Of a stretch of 64,000 nt of DNA, positions 52,350-60,615 are shown one piece after another. The notes under the pieces were generated by a model, which was not told the DNA's origin, ran no database searches, and saw only the letters and a list, made by a program, of their open reading frames with translations. The DNA comes from Streptomyces hiroshimensis (GTDB taxonomy: Bacteria > Actinomycetota > Actinomycetes > Streptomycetales > Streptomycetaceae), in NCBI RefSeq assembly GCF_014650335.1, contig NZ_BMUT01000008.1:151688-215687 (forward strand), in the 5' to 3' direction. How positions within the stretch are numbered: the stretch's first letter is position 1; each line of letters opens with the position of its first letter. The position numbers and the translations under genes were made by a program.

Positions 52350-53507
52350 TCAGAACTTGTTGCGCGGCGTGATGCCCAGGGACATGCCGGAGAGGCCGCG
52401 CTGCCGGCCGCCGAGCTTGCCGGCGATCGCGCGCAGCGCCGCACCCGCAGGGGACTCCGGGTCCGTCAGGACCACCGGCTTGCCCTCGTCGCCGCCCTCG
52501 CGCAGGCGCACGTCGATGGGGATGGAGCCCAGGACGGGCACGTTGGTGCCCGTGGTGCGGGTCAGGCCGTCGGCGACGACCTGGCCGCCGCCGGTGCCGA
52601 AGACGTCGACCATCTCGTCGCAGTGGGGGCACGGCAGCCCGGACATGTTCTCCACGACGCCGACGATCTTCTGGTGCGTCTGCACGGCGATCGAGCCCGC
52701 CCGCTCGGCGACCTCGGCGGCCGCCTGCTGAGGCGTCGTCACGACGAGGATCTCGGCGTTCGGCACGAGCTGCGCGACCGAGATCGCGATGTCGCCCGTG
52801 CCCGGGGGCAGGTCGAGCAGCAGGACGTCCAGGTCGCCCCAGTAGACGTCCGCGAGGAACTGCTGGAGCGCCCGGTGGAGCATCGGGCCGCGCCACACCA
52901 CCGGGGCGTTGCCCGGGGTGAACATGCCGATGGAGATGACCTTCACGCCGTTCGCCGACGGCGGCATGATCATGTTCTCGACCTGGGTCGGCTTGCCGTC
53001 CGCACCGAGCATGCGCGGGACGGAGTGGCCGTAGATGTCCGCGTCCACGACGCCGACCTTGAGCCCGTCGGCCGCCATGGCCGCCGCGAGGTTGACCGTG
53101 ACGGAGGACTTGCCGACGCCGCCCTTGCCGGACGCCACCGCGTACACCCGGGTGAGCGAGCCGGGCTTGGCGAAGGGCACCTCGCGCTCGGCCGTGCCGC
53201 CGCGCAGGGAGGCCGCGAGCTCACGGCGCTGCTCGTCGCTCATGACGTCGAGCTCGACCGTCACGCCGGTGACGCCGGGGACGCCCGAGACGGCGTCCTG
53301 TACCCGGCTGATGATCGTCTCCCGCATGGGGCAGCCGGACACCGTCAGGTAGACGGCCACCGCGACCGAACCGTCCGCCGCGATCCCCACCGATTTGACC
53401 ATCCCCAGGTCGGTGATGGGTCGCTGGATCTCGGGGTCGTTCACCGTCGCGAGCGCGGCGCGGATCGCGTCCTCGCTCGGAGACGTTCCGTTCGTATCGG
53501 TAGCCAT
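52350..53507 (-). CDS. mrp: Mrp/ApbC-type iron-sulphur cluster carrier ATPase
   Basis: A 385-residue protein. An N-terminal MIP18/DUF59 domain (about 10-95) with G-C-P-M-R is followed by a P-loop ATPase with the deviant Walker A S-G-K-G-G-V-G-K-S-S near residues 126-136. C-P-H-C near 293-296 bridges the cluster between monomers. Mrp proteins transfer Fe-S clusters to target enzymes. ATG 53507 is used, though its Shine-Dalgarno is poor. Confidence 0.92.
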   Translation of the reverse strand: MATDTNGTSPSEDAIRAALATVNDPEIQRPITDLGMVKSVGIAADGSVAVAVYLTVSGCPMRETIISRVQDAVSGVPGVTGVTVELDVMSDEQRRELAASLRGGTAEREVPFAKPGSLTRVYAVASGKGGVGKSSVTVNLAAAMAADGLKVGVVDADIYGHSVPRMLGADGKPTQVENMIMPPSANGVKVISIGMFTPGNAPVVWRGPMLHRALQQFLADVYWGDLDVLLLDLPPGTGDIAISVAQLVPNAEILVVTTPQQAAAEVAERAGSIAVQTHQKIVGVVENMSGLPCPHCDEMVDVFGTGGGQVVADGLTRTTGTNVPVLGSIPIDVRLREGGDEGKPVVLTDPESPAGAALRAIAGKLGGRQRGLSGMSLGITPRNKF

Positions 53508-53551
53508 ACGGACGATGGTACGGCGCGTGAGGGGGCCTCCGGAAAGGGCTG

Positions 53552-54157
53552 TCAGCGGTCGCGTTCCTCACTCTCGGCGGGGAATACCCGGCGCTGTTCC
53601 AGATCCTTGACGAGCTCCTGGAACTCGGAGCGGATCCAGTCGCGCGTCGCGACCTCGCCGAGACCCATCCGCAGCGAGGCGATCTCCCGCGTGAGGTACT
53701 CCGTGTCCGCGATGGACCGCTCGTTCTGCTTGCGGTCCTGCTCCAGGTTGACCCGGTCGCGGTCGTCCTGGCGGTTCTGCGCGAGGAGGATCAGCGGCGC
53801 CGCGTAGGAGGCCTGCAGCGACAGCATCAGGGTCAGGAAGATGAAGGGATAGTTGTCGAACCGCAGGTGCCCGGGGACGGTGGTGTTCCACACCACCCAC
53901 AGGATGATGACGACCGTCATCCAGACGATGAACCGCCCCGTCCCCAGGAAGCGCGCGATCCGCTCGGAGGTCCGCCCGAACGCCTCCGGGTCGTACTCCG
54001 GCAGCCAGCCGCGCCGCTTGACCCGCGGCAGGTCCAGCCGGACGCGCGGGCGGGCGTGCGGGTGCGGGTGCACGGCCTCCGACTGCGCCCGGACGCGCTC
54101 GGCCCGGTCGGGGCGGTGCCCCAGGGTCCCCTCGCGCCCTCGCTCATTGCCCGCCAT
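53552..54157 (-). CDS. DUF1003 membrane protein
   Basis: A 201-residue protein with a His/Arg-rich N-terminal 60 residues. Two membrane helices (about 75-95 and 103-125) with the DUF1003 pattern F-D-N-Y-P-F-I-F-L-T-L-M-L-S-L-Q-A-S-Y-A-A-P follow, then a charged coiled coil (N-R-Q-D-D-R-D-R-V...). Its start overlaps the end of the MgtE-N/CBS gene by 14 bp, so the two are coupled. Function is unknown. Confidence 0.85.
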   Translation of the reverse strand: MAGNERGREGTLGHRPDRAERVRAQSEAVHPHPHARPRVRLDLPRVKRRGWLPEYDPEAFGRTSERIARFLGTGRFIVWMTVVIILWVVWNTTVPGHLRFDNYPFIFLTLMLSLQASYAAPLILLAQNRQDDRDRVNLEQDRKQNERSIADTEYLTREIASLRMGLGEVATRDWIRSEFQELVKDLEQRRVFPAESEERDR

Positions 54158-55442
54158 CGACCACCTCCGGCAGCTCGGTCATGCCCGGCGCCCCGTGGTG
54201 CAGCTCGGTCTCGCGCCAGTCCTCGGGCAGCAGGTGGTCCAGCACGTCGTCGACGGTGACCGCGCCCAGCAGGGAGCCGCTCTCGTCGACGACGGGCGCG
54301 GCGACCATGTTGTACGTCGCGAGGTAGCTGGTGACGGCCGGCAGCGGGGTGACCGGCGGGAGGGGCCGCAGGTCGGTGTCCACGATCGAGCCGACGAGGG
54401 TGAAGGGCGGGACGCGCAGGAGCCGCTGGAAGTGGACCGTGCCCAGGTACTTGCCGGTGGGGGTCTCGTCCGGCGGGCGGCACACGTACACCTGTGCGGC
54501 CAGCGCGGGGGAGAGGTCGCGGTTGCGCACGCGCGCGAGGGCGTCGGCGACGGTCGCGTCCGGGCGCAGCACGATCGGCTCCGTCGTCATCAGGCCGCCC
54601 GCGGTCCGCTCCTCGTACGCCAGGAGGCGGCGCACGTCCGCCGCCTCGTCCGGCTGCATGAGGGTCAGCAGGCGCTCCTTCTCGTCCTCCGGCAGCTCCG
54701 AGAGCAGGTCGGCCGCGTCGTCCGGGTCCATGGCCTCCAGGACGTCCGCGGCGCGCTCCTCCTTGAGCTTGCCGAGGATCTCGATCTGGTCGTCCTCGGG
54801 GAGCTCCTCCAGGACGTCCGCGAGCCGGTCGTCGTCCAGCGCCGCCGCGACCTCCGAGCGGCGCTTGGGGGACAGGTGGTGCAGGACGCTGGCGAGGTCG
54901 GCGGGGCGCAGCCGCTCGAACGTCGCGAGGAGGCTCGCGGCGCCCTGGCCGTGCTCCTCCAGGGAGAAGCCGGTGACGGCCGACCACTCGACCGTCAGCG
55001 TCTCTCCCTTGCGGCGCAGCGCCCCGCCCTTGCCGCGGCGCACGAAGACCTTGTCGATCTCCCAGTCGCGGCGGGCGGGCAGCTGGATGATCGCTACATC
55101 GAGGACGGTCACTTCCTCGCCCCCGTCGACCAGACGTACGCGCCGGTCGAGCAGCTCGCCGAGGACCAGGGTCTCGGTGGGCCGCTGCTCGAAGCGCCGC
55201 ATGTTGATCACACCCGTGGTGATGACCTGGCCGGACTCCACGCCCGTCACGCGCGTCATGGGCAGGAAGATCCGGCGGCGGCTGACGACCTCCACGACCA
55301 GGCCCAGGACGCGGGGCGGGCGGCCGCCCACGCGGAGCATCGCGACGAGGTCCTGCACGCGGCCGACCTGGTCGCCGTTGGGGTCGAAGACCGCCACGCC
55401 CGAGAGGTGCGACACGAAGACCCGGTGGGCGCCTGCTGCCAT
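54144..55442 (-). CDS. Soluble MgtE-N plus CBS-pair protein with PRC-barrel-like N-terminus
   Basis: A 432-residue protein. An N-terminal beta-rich segment (PRC-barrel-like, about 1-170) precedes the MgtE intracellular N domain with superhelical repeats (L-R-P-A-D-L-A-S-V-L, L-P-E-D-D-Q-I-E-I-L, A-M-D-P-D-D-A-A-D-L-L) and two CBS domains. There is no transmembrane channel domain, so it is the magnesium-sensing half of MgtE without the pore. ATG 55442 follows GGAGGAGG; GTG 55451 is an alternative. It may sense Mg2+ or nucleotide and act with the coupled DUF1003 membrane protein. Confidence 0.86.
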   Translation of the reverse strand: MAAGAHRVFVSHLSGVAVFDPNGDQVGRVQDLVAMLRVGGRPPRVLGLVVEVVSRRRIFLPMTRVTGVESGQVITTGVINMRRFEQRPTETLVLGELLDRRVRLVDGGEEVTVLDVAIIQLPARRDWEIDKVFVRRGKGGALRRKGETLTVEWSAVTGFSLEEHGQGAASLLATFERLRPADLASVLHHLSPKRRSEVAAALDDDRLADVLEELPEDDQIEILGKLKEERAADVLEAMDPDDAADLLSELPEDEKERLLTLMQPDEAADVRRLLAYEERTAGGLMTTEPIVLRPDATVADALARVRNRDLSPALAAQVYVCRPPDETPTGKYLGTVHFQRLLRVPPFTLVGSIVDTDLRPLPPVTPLPAVTSYLATYNMVAAPVVDESGSLLGAVTVDDVLDHLLPEDWRETELHHGAPGMTELPEVVDGGQ

Positions 55443-55601
55443 GCCGCGCACCTCCTCCGTGGTCCGGTGTCCGGTTCAGGCTAACGTGACCGGGTTCTCC
55501 CCGGCGCGGGGGAGACGTCCGTCCGGACTGCTGGCTTCCGCCTGCGGGCGGCACGGGTACGCTGCCCCCTACTCCCCGGCTGAACAGGAGGCAGGAGCGA
55601 C

Positions 55602-56375
55602 GTGCGTACCCGGAAGGCGGCTCTCGTGGGAGCGCTGTGCGCCGGTCTGTCCGTGGCGCTCACCGCCTGCGGCGGCGCCACGGAGGACCCCGACGCCGGG
55701 ACCAACGGTGTCGGCAAGCTCGACCCCGCGAAGATCCAGGACAAGGCGCGGGCCGCGGCGCGCGACGCCTCCTCCGTGCACCTGTCCGGCAGCGTCGTCA
55801 GCCAGGGGCGCACGTACAAGCTCGACATGCGGCTGAAGCGGGACGGCGGGACGGGCCGGGTCGCCTCCGACGCCAGCACGTTCGAACTGCTGCGGGTCGG
55901 CGACGAGCTCTTCCTCAAGGCGCCCGCGGCGTTCTGGTCGCGCGGCGACAAGGGCGGAGACGGCAAGGGGGACGGGGCCGCCGCCGCGGGCAAGCTGGAG
56001 AAGAAGTACGTGAAGGTGCCGACCGGGGACCCCGCGTACCAGCAGTTCAAGGGCTTCACCGACAAGGACGTCCTGCTCGACGGGCTCATCGGCCTGCACG
56101 GCAAGCTCGCCCGCGGCGAGCACGGCACGGTGGGCGGCGCCCGGACCATCCGCGTCAACGGCGCCGGAGGCTCGGGCGGCACGCTCGACGTCTCCCTCAT
56201 GGGCACGCCGTACCCCGTGCGCGTACAGCGCGCGGGCGGCGCGGGCCAGCTGGAACTGTCGGACTGGGGCAAGGACTTCGCCCTGACACCACCGCCGAAG
56301 CAGGACACCGTCGACTACGGCAAACGCATCCCCTCCACCGGAGAGGGCTCGTCACTGCCGGCCCCGACGAAGTAG
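55602..56375 (+). CDS. Lipoprotein (LppX/LprG-like fold likely)
   Basis: A 257-residue secreted lipoprotein starting at GTG 55602 behind AGGAGCG. The lipobox A-L-T-A-C gives lipidated Cys23. The mature part begins with helical K-I-Q-D-K-A-R-A-A-A-R-D-A-S-S-V-H-L-S-G and alternating strands, resembling the half-barrel of LprG/LppX lipid carriers. That relation is inferred from pattern only. The last 25 residues are polar. The palindromic repeat tandem follows its stop. Confidence 0.78.
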   Translation: MRTRKAALVGALCAGLSVALTACGGATEDPDAGTNGVGKLDPAKIQDKARAAARDASSVHLSGSVVSQGRTYKLDMRLKRDGGTGRVASDASTFELLRVGDELFLKAPAAFWSRGDKGGDGKGDGAAAAGKLEKKYVKVPTGDPAYQQFKGFTDKDVLLDGLIGLHGKLARGEHGTVGGARTIRVNGAGGSGGTLDVSLMGTPYPVRVQRAGGAGQLELSDWGKDFALTPPPKQDTVDYGKRIPSTGEGSSLPAPTK

Positions 56376-56469
56376 CCTCGCGGCTCGCTTCACCTCTCGG
56401 CGGTGTCCGGCGGCGCCGGGGATCGGTGCGCGGCGCACGTGGCCTCTCGGCGCGGCCGCGCCATTCTTC

Positions 56470-56592
56470 CCGCCGCGACGGCGAGACGCCCGACGGCGGT
56501 GTCCGGCGGTGCCGGACCGGGCGCAAACCCCGGGGCAAGGCGGGCTCGGCACCGCCGGACAGGTGTGTATCGGCCGGGCGCCGTCGCGGCGG
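56470..56592. repeat. Dispersed palindromic repeat, copy B1 (123 bp)
   Basis: Outer arms CCGCCGCGACGG (56470-56481) and CCGTCGCGGCGG (56581-56592) are perfectly complementary. So are inner arms GTCCGGCGGTGCCG (56501-56514) and CGGCACCGCCGGAC (56547-56560). The centre differs between copies while the arms are kept. Confidence 0.85.
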
Positions 56593-56657
56593 AGTGGAAG
56601 GTCTGCGGAAGCGTGCGGGGCGCACCTTGCCTCTTGGCGGGGCCACGTCACATCTTT

Positions 56658-56779
56658 CCGCCGCGACGGCGAGACGCCCGACGGCGGTGTCCGGCGGTGC
56701 CGGGCTGAGTGCAACTCTCGGGCGAGGCCGGTTCGGCACCGCCGCACAGGTGCGTTTCGGCCGGGCGCCGTCGCGGCGG
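56658..56779. repeat. Dispersed palindromic repeat, copy B2 (122 bp)
   Basis: It has the same outer arms (56658-56669 and 56768-56779, perfect) and the same inner GGCGGTGCCG/CGGCACCGCC pairing as B1. The region between the inner arms has diverged (GGCTGAGTGCAACTCTCG in place of the B1 sequence), while the first 44 bases are identical. This is the pattern expected if pairing is what is conserved. Confidence 0.85.
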
Positions 56780-56787
56780 AGAGGGTG

Positions 56788-57312
56788 TTAGCGGGACCCC
56801 CGGCGGCCTCTCCGGAGGAGTTTCGGCAGGGCCGCCGGCATCGGGCGGCGCGTCGTCGCCGGAGTCGGGAGCGGGCGGGCCGCCAGGGCCGTGTCGGGGA
56901 GCGCCGCCGTGGCGCCGGACGGCTCCAGGCGGAGGACGCGGCAGTCCTCCGCCCACCGCTCGGTGACCCGCTCCGCATCCGGCGCGTTCAGCCGCTTCGC
57001 CTTGAGCTCGGTGACCGCCGCCGTCCAGGCCTCGCCCCCCGCCGGGAGCTCGGTGACGCGCGCGGTCCAGGACACCAGGCGCCCGCCCTTGTCCTTGCTG
57101 CGGACGGTCACCGTCGCCTCGGCGCCGTCGGCGAGCCCGAGGTCGTCCAGCGGCTGTTCGCCGGGGCCGCCCACGACATGGGCGGCGCCTTCGTGCCACA
57201 CGTGCCACAGCGCACGGCTGGGCCCCGCCGGTCCCTGCACCCAGATGAGGCCGGACTTCTTCGTGGCCTCCTCGATGAGCGCCCGGTCGAGCAGCTCCTG
57301 CGTCTGTGTCAT
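56788..57312 (-). CDS. Conserved protein, possibly pyridoxamine-phosphate-oxidase-like fold
   Basis: A 174-residue protein. The first 115 residues (W-V-Q-G-P-A-G-P-S-R-A-L-W-H-V-W-H-E-G-A-A-H-V-V, V-T-V-R-S-K-D-K-G-G-R-L-V-S-W-T-A) look like a small split barrel of the FMN/PPOX type. An Ala/Pro/Arg-rich tail ends in R-R-G-R-R-G-S-R. Flavin-binding residues cannot be assigned. ATG 57312 is used. Its stop lies 9 nt from repeat B2, so the element may have supplied or trimmed the basic C-terminus. Confidence 0.65.
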   Translation of the reverse strand: MTQTQELLDRALIEEATKKSGLIWVQGPAGPSRALWHVWHEGAAHVVGGPGEQPLDDLGLADGAEATVTVRSKDKGGRLVSWTARVTELPAGGEAWTAAVTELKAKRLNAPDAERVTERWAEDCRVLRLEPSGATAALPDTALAARPLPTPATTRRPMPAALPKLLRRGRRGSR

Positions 57313-57364
57313 GCGGCCTACTGTATTCGCCGGCGCCCGTGACCAGGAGATCTACCCTGGACGG

Positions 57365-58315
57365 GTGACCAGTGCCCGTACGCGCAGTGATGCCCTGCCC
57401 AGCGCGACCGCCGCCCAGGCGGAGCCCGCCCACCCCCACCCCGGCGTCCGTACGGACCTGCTCCTGCTGGCGATCGCCATCTCCGGCATCTCCCTCTCGG
57501 CGCCGCTGATCGCGGCGACCGCCGCCCCCGCCCTGGCCATCGCCTTCTGGCGCAACGCCATGGCCGTGGGCGCGCTCACCCCCCTCGCCCTCACCCGGCA
57601 CCGCGCCGAGCTCTTCTCCATGGGCCGCCGGAACCTGCTGCTGGCCGTGGCCGCCGGCGCGCTCCTGGCCGTGCACTTCGGGGTGTGGCTGCCGAGCCTG
57701 CACATGACGTCGGTCGCGTCCTCGACCGCCCTGGTCACCACCACCCCGATCTGGACGACGCTCTTGATGCGCCTGCGCGGCCACCGCCCGCCCGCGCTGG
57801 TGTGGGCGGGCACCGCCCTCGCGTTCCTGGGCGTGGTGATCCTCACCGGCGTCGACCTGTCCGTCTCGCCGCGCGCCCTCGCCGGGGACGCCCTCGCCCT
57901 GCTGGGCGGCATGGCGGCCGCCGGCTACGTCCTGCTGGGCGCGGAGGTGCGCCGGACGGTCGGCACGGTCACGTACAGCTACGTCTGCTACGCGACGACG
58001 ACCGTCCTGCTGCTCGCCGCGTGCCTGTTCTCCGGCTCGTCCCTCGCGGGCTACAGCGGCGGCACCTGGCTGAAGCTGGCCCTGCTGACGGTCACCGCGC
58101 AGCTGCTCGGGCACTCGCTGATCAACCGCGTGGTCAAGGGCCTCGGCCCGTCCGTCACCTCGACGGCGATCCTCCTGGAGACCCCCGGCGCGGCCCTGAT
58201 CGCGGCGGTGTGGCTGGGGCAGACCCCGCCGGTCGCCTCCTACCCGGCGCTGGCGGTGATCCTGGCCGGTCTCGGGTTCGTCATCATGGCCGACCGTGTG
58301 GCCAAGAAGGGCTAG
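57365..58315 (+). CDS. EamA/DMT-family transporter
   Basis: A 316-residue protein with ten predicted helices in two EamA repeats. W-R-N-A-M-A-V-G and A-L-V-T-T-T-P-I-W mark the first, and L-L-E-T-P-G-A-A-L-I-A-A-V-W-L the second. It is a drug/metabolite exporter of unknown substrate. The start GTG 57365 follows a modest GGACG. Divergent from the preceding gene and convergent with corA, only 26 nt away. Confidence 0.86.
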   Translation: MTSARTRSDALPSATAAQAEPAHPHPGVRTDLLLLAIAISGISLSAPLIAATAAPALAIAFWRNAMAVGALTPLALTRHRAELFSMGRRNLLLAVAAGALLAVHFGVWLPSLHMTSVASSTALVTTTPIWTTLLMRLRGHRPPALVWAGTALAFLGVVILTGVDLSVSPRALAGDALALLGGMAAAGYVLLGAEVRRTVGTVTYSYVCYATTTVLLLAACLFSGSSLAGYSGGTWLKLALLTVTAQLLGHSLINRVVKGLGPSVTSTAILLETPGAALIAAVWLGQTPPVASYPALAVILAGLGFVIMADRVAKKG

Positions 58316-58341
58316 CCGCCGCGTCGTAAGGCCGGAGAAGG

Positions 58342-59448
58342 CTAGAGCCAGCCGTTCCGCTTGAAGCCGCGGTGGATCGTCACACAGATGGCGACCGTGA
58401 CGACCATGACCGCCGGATAGCCGTACTTCCAGTGCAGCTCCGGCATGTGGTCGAAGTTCATCCCGTAGATCCCGGCGATCATCGTCGGCACGGCGAAGAT
58501 CGCCGCCCATGACGTGATCTTCCGCATGTCCTCGTTCTGCGCCACCGACGCCTGCGCGAGGTTGGCCTGGAGGATGGAGTTCAGCAGGTCGTCGAAGGAC
58601 AGGACCTGCTCGTGGACGCGGGCGAGGTGGTCGGCGACGTCCCGGAAGTACTTCTGGATGTCCGGGTCGACCAGCCGCATCGGCCGCTCGCTGAGCTGCT
58701 GCATCGGCCGCAGCAGCGGGGCGACCGCCCGCTTGAACTCCAGCACCTCGCGCTTGAGCTGGTAGATCCGGCCCGCGTCGCCGCCGCGCGAGGTGCCCTT
58801 GGCGGTCGGCGAGAAGACGTCGATCTCCACCTCGTCGATGTCGTCCTGCACGGCGTCGGCGACGGCGATGTAGCCGTCCACGACCTGGTCGGCGATCGCG
58901 TGCAGCACGGCCGAGGGGCCCTTGGACAGCAGCTCCGGGTCGTCCTGGAGGCGGTGACGCAGCGCCCGCAGCGAGCCCTGGCCGCCGTGCCGGACGGTGA
59001 TGATGAAGTCCGGCCCGGTGAAGCACATCACCTCGCCGGTCTCGACGACCTCGCTGGTGGCGGTGAGCTCGGCGTGCTCGACGTAGTGGATGGTCTTGAA
59101 GACGGTGAACAGCGTGTCGTCGTAACGTTCCAGCTTGGGCCGCTGGTGGGCGTGGACGGCGTCCTCCACGGCCAGCGGGTGCAGCCCGAACTCCGCGGCG
59201 ATGCCCGAGAACTCACGCTCCGTCGGCTCGTGCAGCCCGATCCAGGCGAAGCCGCCGCCGGCCCGCACCCGGCGCATCGCCTCGGCGGGGCTGACGTGGT
59301 CGCTGAGGCGCTTGCCGTCGCGGTAGACGGCGCAGTCGACGACCGCACTGCTGACGGACGGGTCGCGGGTCGAGTCGTACTCGTACGGCAGGGCGCTGCG
59401 GCGCAGGGCGGGGCGGACGGCCTCACGCAGATCACGGATCATCGACAT
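58342..59448 (-). CDS. corA: CorA-type magnesium/cobalt transporter
   Basis: A 368-residue protein with a large cytoplasmic domain and two C-terminal helices. The signature Y-G-M-N-F is at residues 328-332 at the end of the first helix, and the basic C-terminus is F-K-R-N-G-W-L. CorA pentamers import Mg2+. ATG 59448 follows AAGGAG; the ATG six bases later is less well spaced. No M-box-like leader is evident upstream. Confidence 0.93.
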   Translation of the reverse strand: MSMIRDLREAVRPALRRSALPYEYDSTRDPSVSSAVVDCAVYRDGKRLSDHVSPAEAMRRVRAGGGFAWIGLHEPTEREFSGIAAEFGLHPLAVEDAVHAHQRPKLERYDDTLFTVFKTIHYVEHAELTATSEVVETGEVMCFTGPDFIITVRHGGQGSLRALRHRLQDDPELLSKGPSAVLHAIADQVVDGYIAVADAVQDDIDEVEIDVFSPTAKGTSRGGDAGRIYQLKREVLEFKRAVAPLLRPMQQLSERPMRLVDPDIQKYFRDVADHLARVHEQVLSFDDLLNSILQANLAQASVAQNEDMRKITSWAAIFAVPTMIAGIYGMNFDHMPELHWKYGYPAVMVVTVAICVTIHRGFKRNGWL

Positions 59449-59956
59449 GGCAGGGCTCCTTCACGGGCCGGCCGCCAGCCGGTGCGGAGCGCGAGTGCAA
59501 CGCGGCCCGGAACGTGGACGTGCGGCCCTGGACGACGGGAGACCCGTGTACGGGGACACGTCCGCAAATCGGACGGCGCTTCGTGCGGTGCGGCGAGGCT
59601 GACGGCAGTTCGCGGAGAACTTCGCAGAGAAGCAGAGAACTTCGCGGAGAACACGGAACAAAGCGGGACGAAGGCGCTCTTCCGTCGGCGCTGCGGGCGC
59701 GAAAGAACTTCCGGGAAAACGTCGGCGGCACTGCCGAGGGCGGAAGATCTCAGATCACGAGGAGTGCGTCCGGAGCGAAGGGACGGGAGAACTGCCGGTA
59801 CTGCACGGTCGACTAGGATCCACCGCAGCCCCACCTCCTCCGGCCGGTCCCCGCTGAGGGACGAACGTAACTCCCTGACCAGAGGTCAAGGCTAGCAGCC
59901 ACTTGACCCGTCAATACCCTCCTTTGCCCGTTCGATACGCGTTCTATGCTCACTGC
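59449..59956. promoter_or_regulatory. 508-nt divergent region with short repeats and paired palindromes
   Basis: No credible gene is present. Near 59609-59652 there is an array of related 12-mers (TTCGCGGAGAAC, TTCGCAGAGAAG, an 8-base piece, TTCGCGGAGAAC). Two operator-like palindromes, TGACC-AGA-GGTCA (59876-59888) and TTGAC-CC-GTCAA (59903-59914), lie 40-80 nt before the gene at 59957. TATGCT at 59945-59950 is placed so that transcription could begin at the ATG. Confidence 0.45.
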
Positions 59957-60541
59957 ATGTCAGACGTTCTCGCACTGGTCGAGGCCCGGCTCCGGACAGC
60001 CCTGGGCGAACCGGACGCGCGCGCAGCGGTGACCTTCCTCGGCACGGACCGGATCGAGGTCCTCCGATTCCATGACGGGGACGTCGTGCGCTACGCCACG
60101 CTCGGGATGTCCGCCCAGCCCATGGCCGACCCCACCGCCGTCGTCGCCGACCCCCTCCGCGGGCCCCGCGCCGAGCTGGTCCTCTCCGTCCGCGCCGGCC
60201 GCGCCGATACGGACAAGGTGCTGCGGCCGCTGGCCGTCCTCGCCGCCTCCCCCCAGGTGGAGGGCCTGATCGTGGCGCCCGGCGCCTCGCTCGACACCGG
60301 GGAGCCGCTCTGGCCCGGGGCGCCCTTCACCTCCGTCCTCGTCGCCGAGGCCGGGGGCCTGGTCGAGGACCTGGAGCTGGACGAGCCGATGGACCCCGTC
60401 CGCTTCCTTCCGCTGCTGCCGATGACCCCCAACGAGGCGGCCTGGAAGAGGGTGCAGGGAGCGGAGGCGCTGCAGGAGCGGTGGCTGCGGAACGGCACGG
60501 ATCTGCGTGACCCGATGCGCTCCGGGGTACCCCTGGGATGA
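59957..60541 (+). CDS. Suppressor-of-fused-domain (SUFU-like) protein
   Basis: A 194-residue soluble protein with the SUFU-like pattern: V-R-Y-A-T-L-G-M-S, R-A-E-L-V-L-S-V-R, P-G-A-S-L-D-x-G-E-P-L-W-P-G and L-P-L-L-P-M-T-P-N-E-A-A-W-K. The bacterial function is unknown, though such proteins are common as immunity-like or regulatory partners. ATG 59957 has no Shine-Dalgarno and a TATGCT box lies seven bases upstream, so the message may be leaderless. The longer upstream frame is not similar to the family. Confidence 0.78.
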   Translation: MSDVLALVEARLRTALGEPDARAAVTFLGTDRIEVLRFHDGDVVRYATLGMSAQPMADPTAVVADPLRGPRAELVLSVRAGRADTDKVLRPLAVLAASPQVEGLIVAPGASLDTGEPLWPGAPFTSVLVAEAGGLVEDLELDEPMDPVRFLPLLPMTPNEAAWKRVQGAEALQERWLRNGTDLRDPMRSGVPLG

Positions 60542-60615
60542 CCGGCCGGGCCGCCGACGTCCGGACGGGTGATCGTCCTTGACGCGGCGGCGGCCTGGGA
60601 GGACCGTTGGAGGTT

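Larger units (their letters stand above)
56376..56787. repeat. Intergenic block made of tandem palindromic elements
   Basis: This 412-nt gap between convergent genes contains no gene. Starting about 56398 there is a degenerate left part of the element, then two full copies (56470-56592 and 56658-56779) with a 188-bp period. The spacers before each copy are also alike (GCGCAC...GGCCTCT/CTTGCCTCTTGGCG), so the duplicated unit includes flanking sequence. Confidence 0.75.

Noticed and set aside
56398..56787. CRISPR array
   Set aside because: There are just two full copies, each internally palindromic and longer than 100 bp, with unlike spacing and no cas genes.
59439..59834. 131-residue minus-strand frame upstream of corA
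   Set aside because: It overlaps the corA ribosome site and start, has Arg/Pro-rich composition without motifs, and no ribosome-binding site.
58342..59956. Magnesium riboswitch (M-box or ykoK type) upstream of corA
   Set aside because: I could not see the conserved multi-helix layout. The region shows only short direct repeats and small palindromes.
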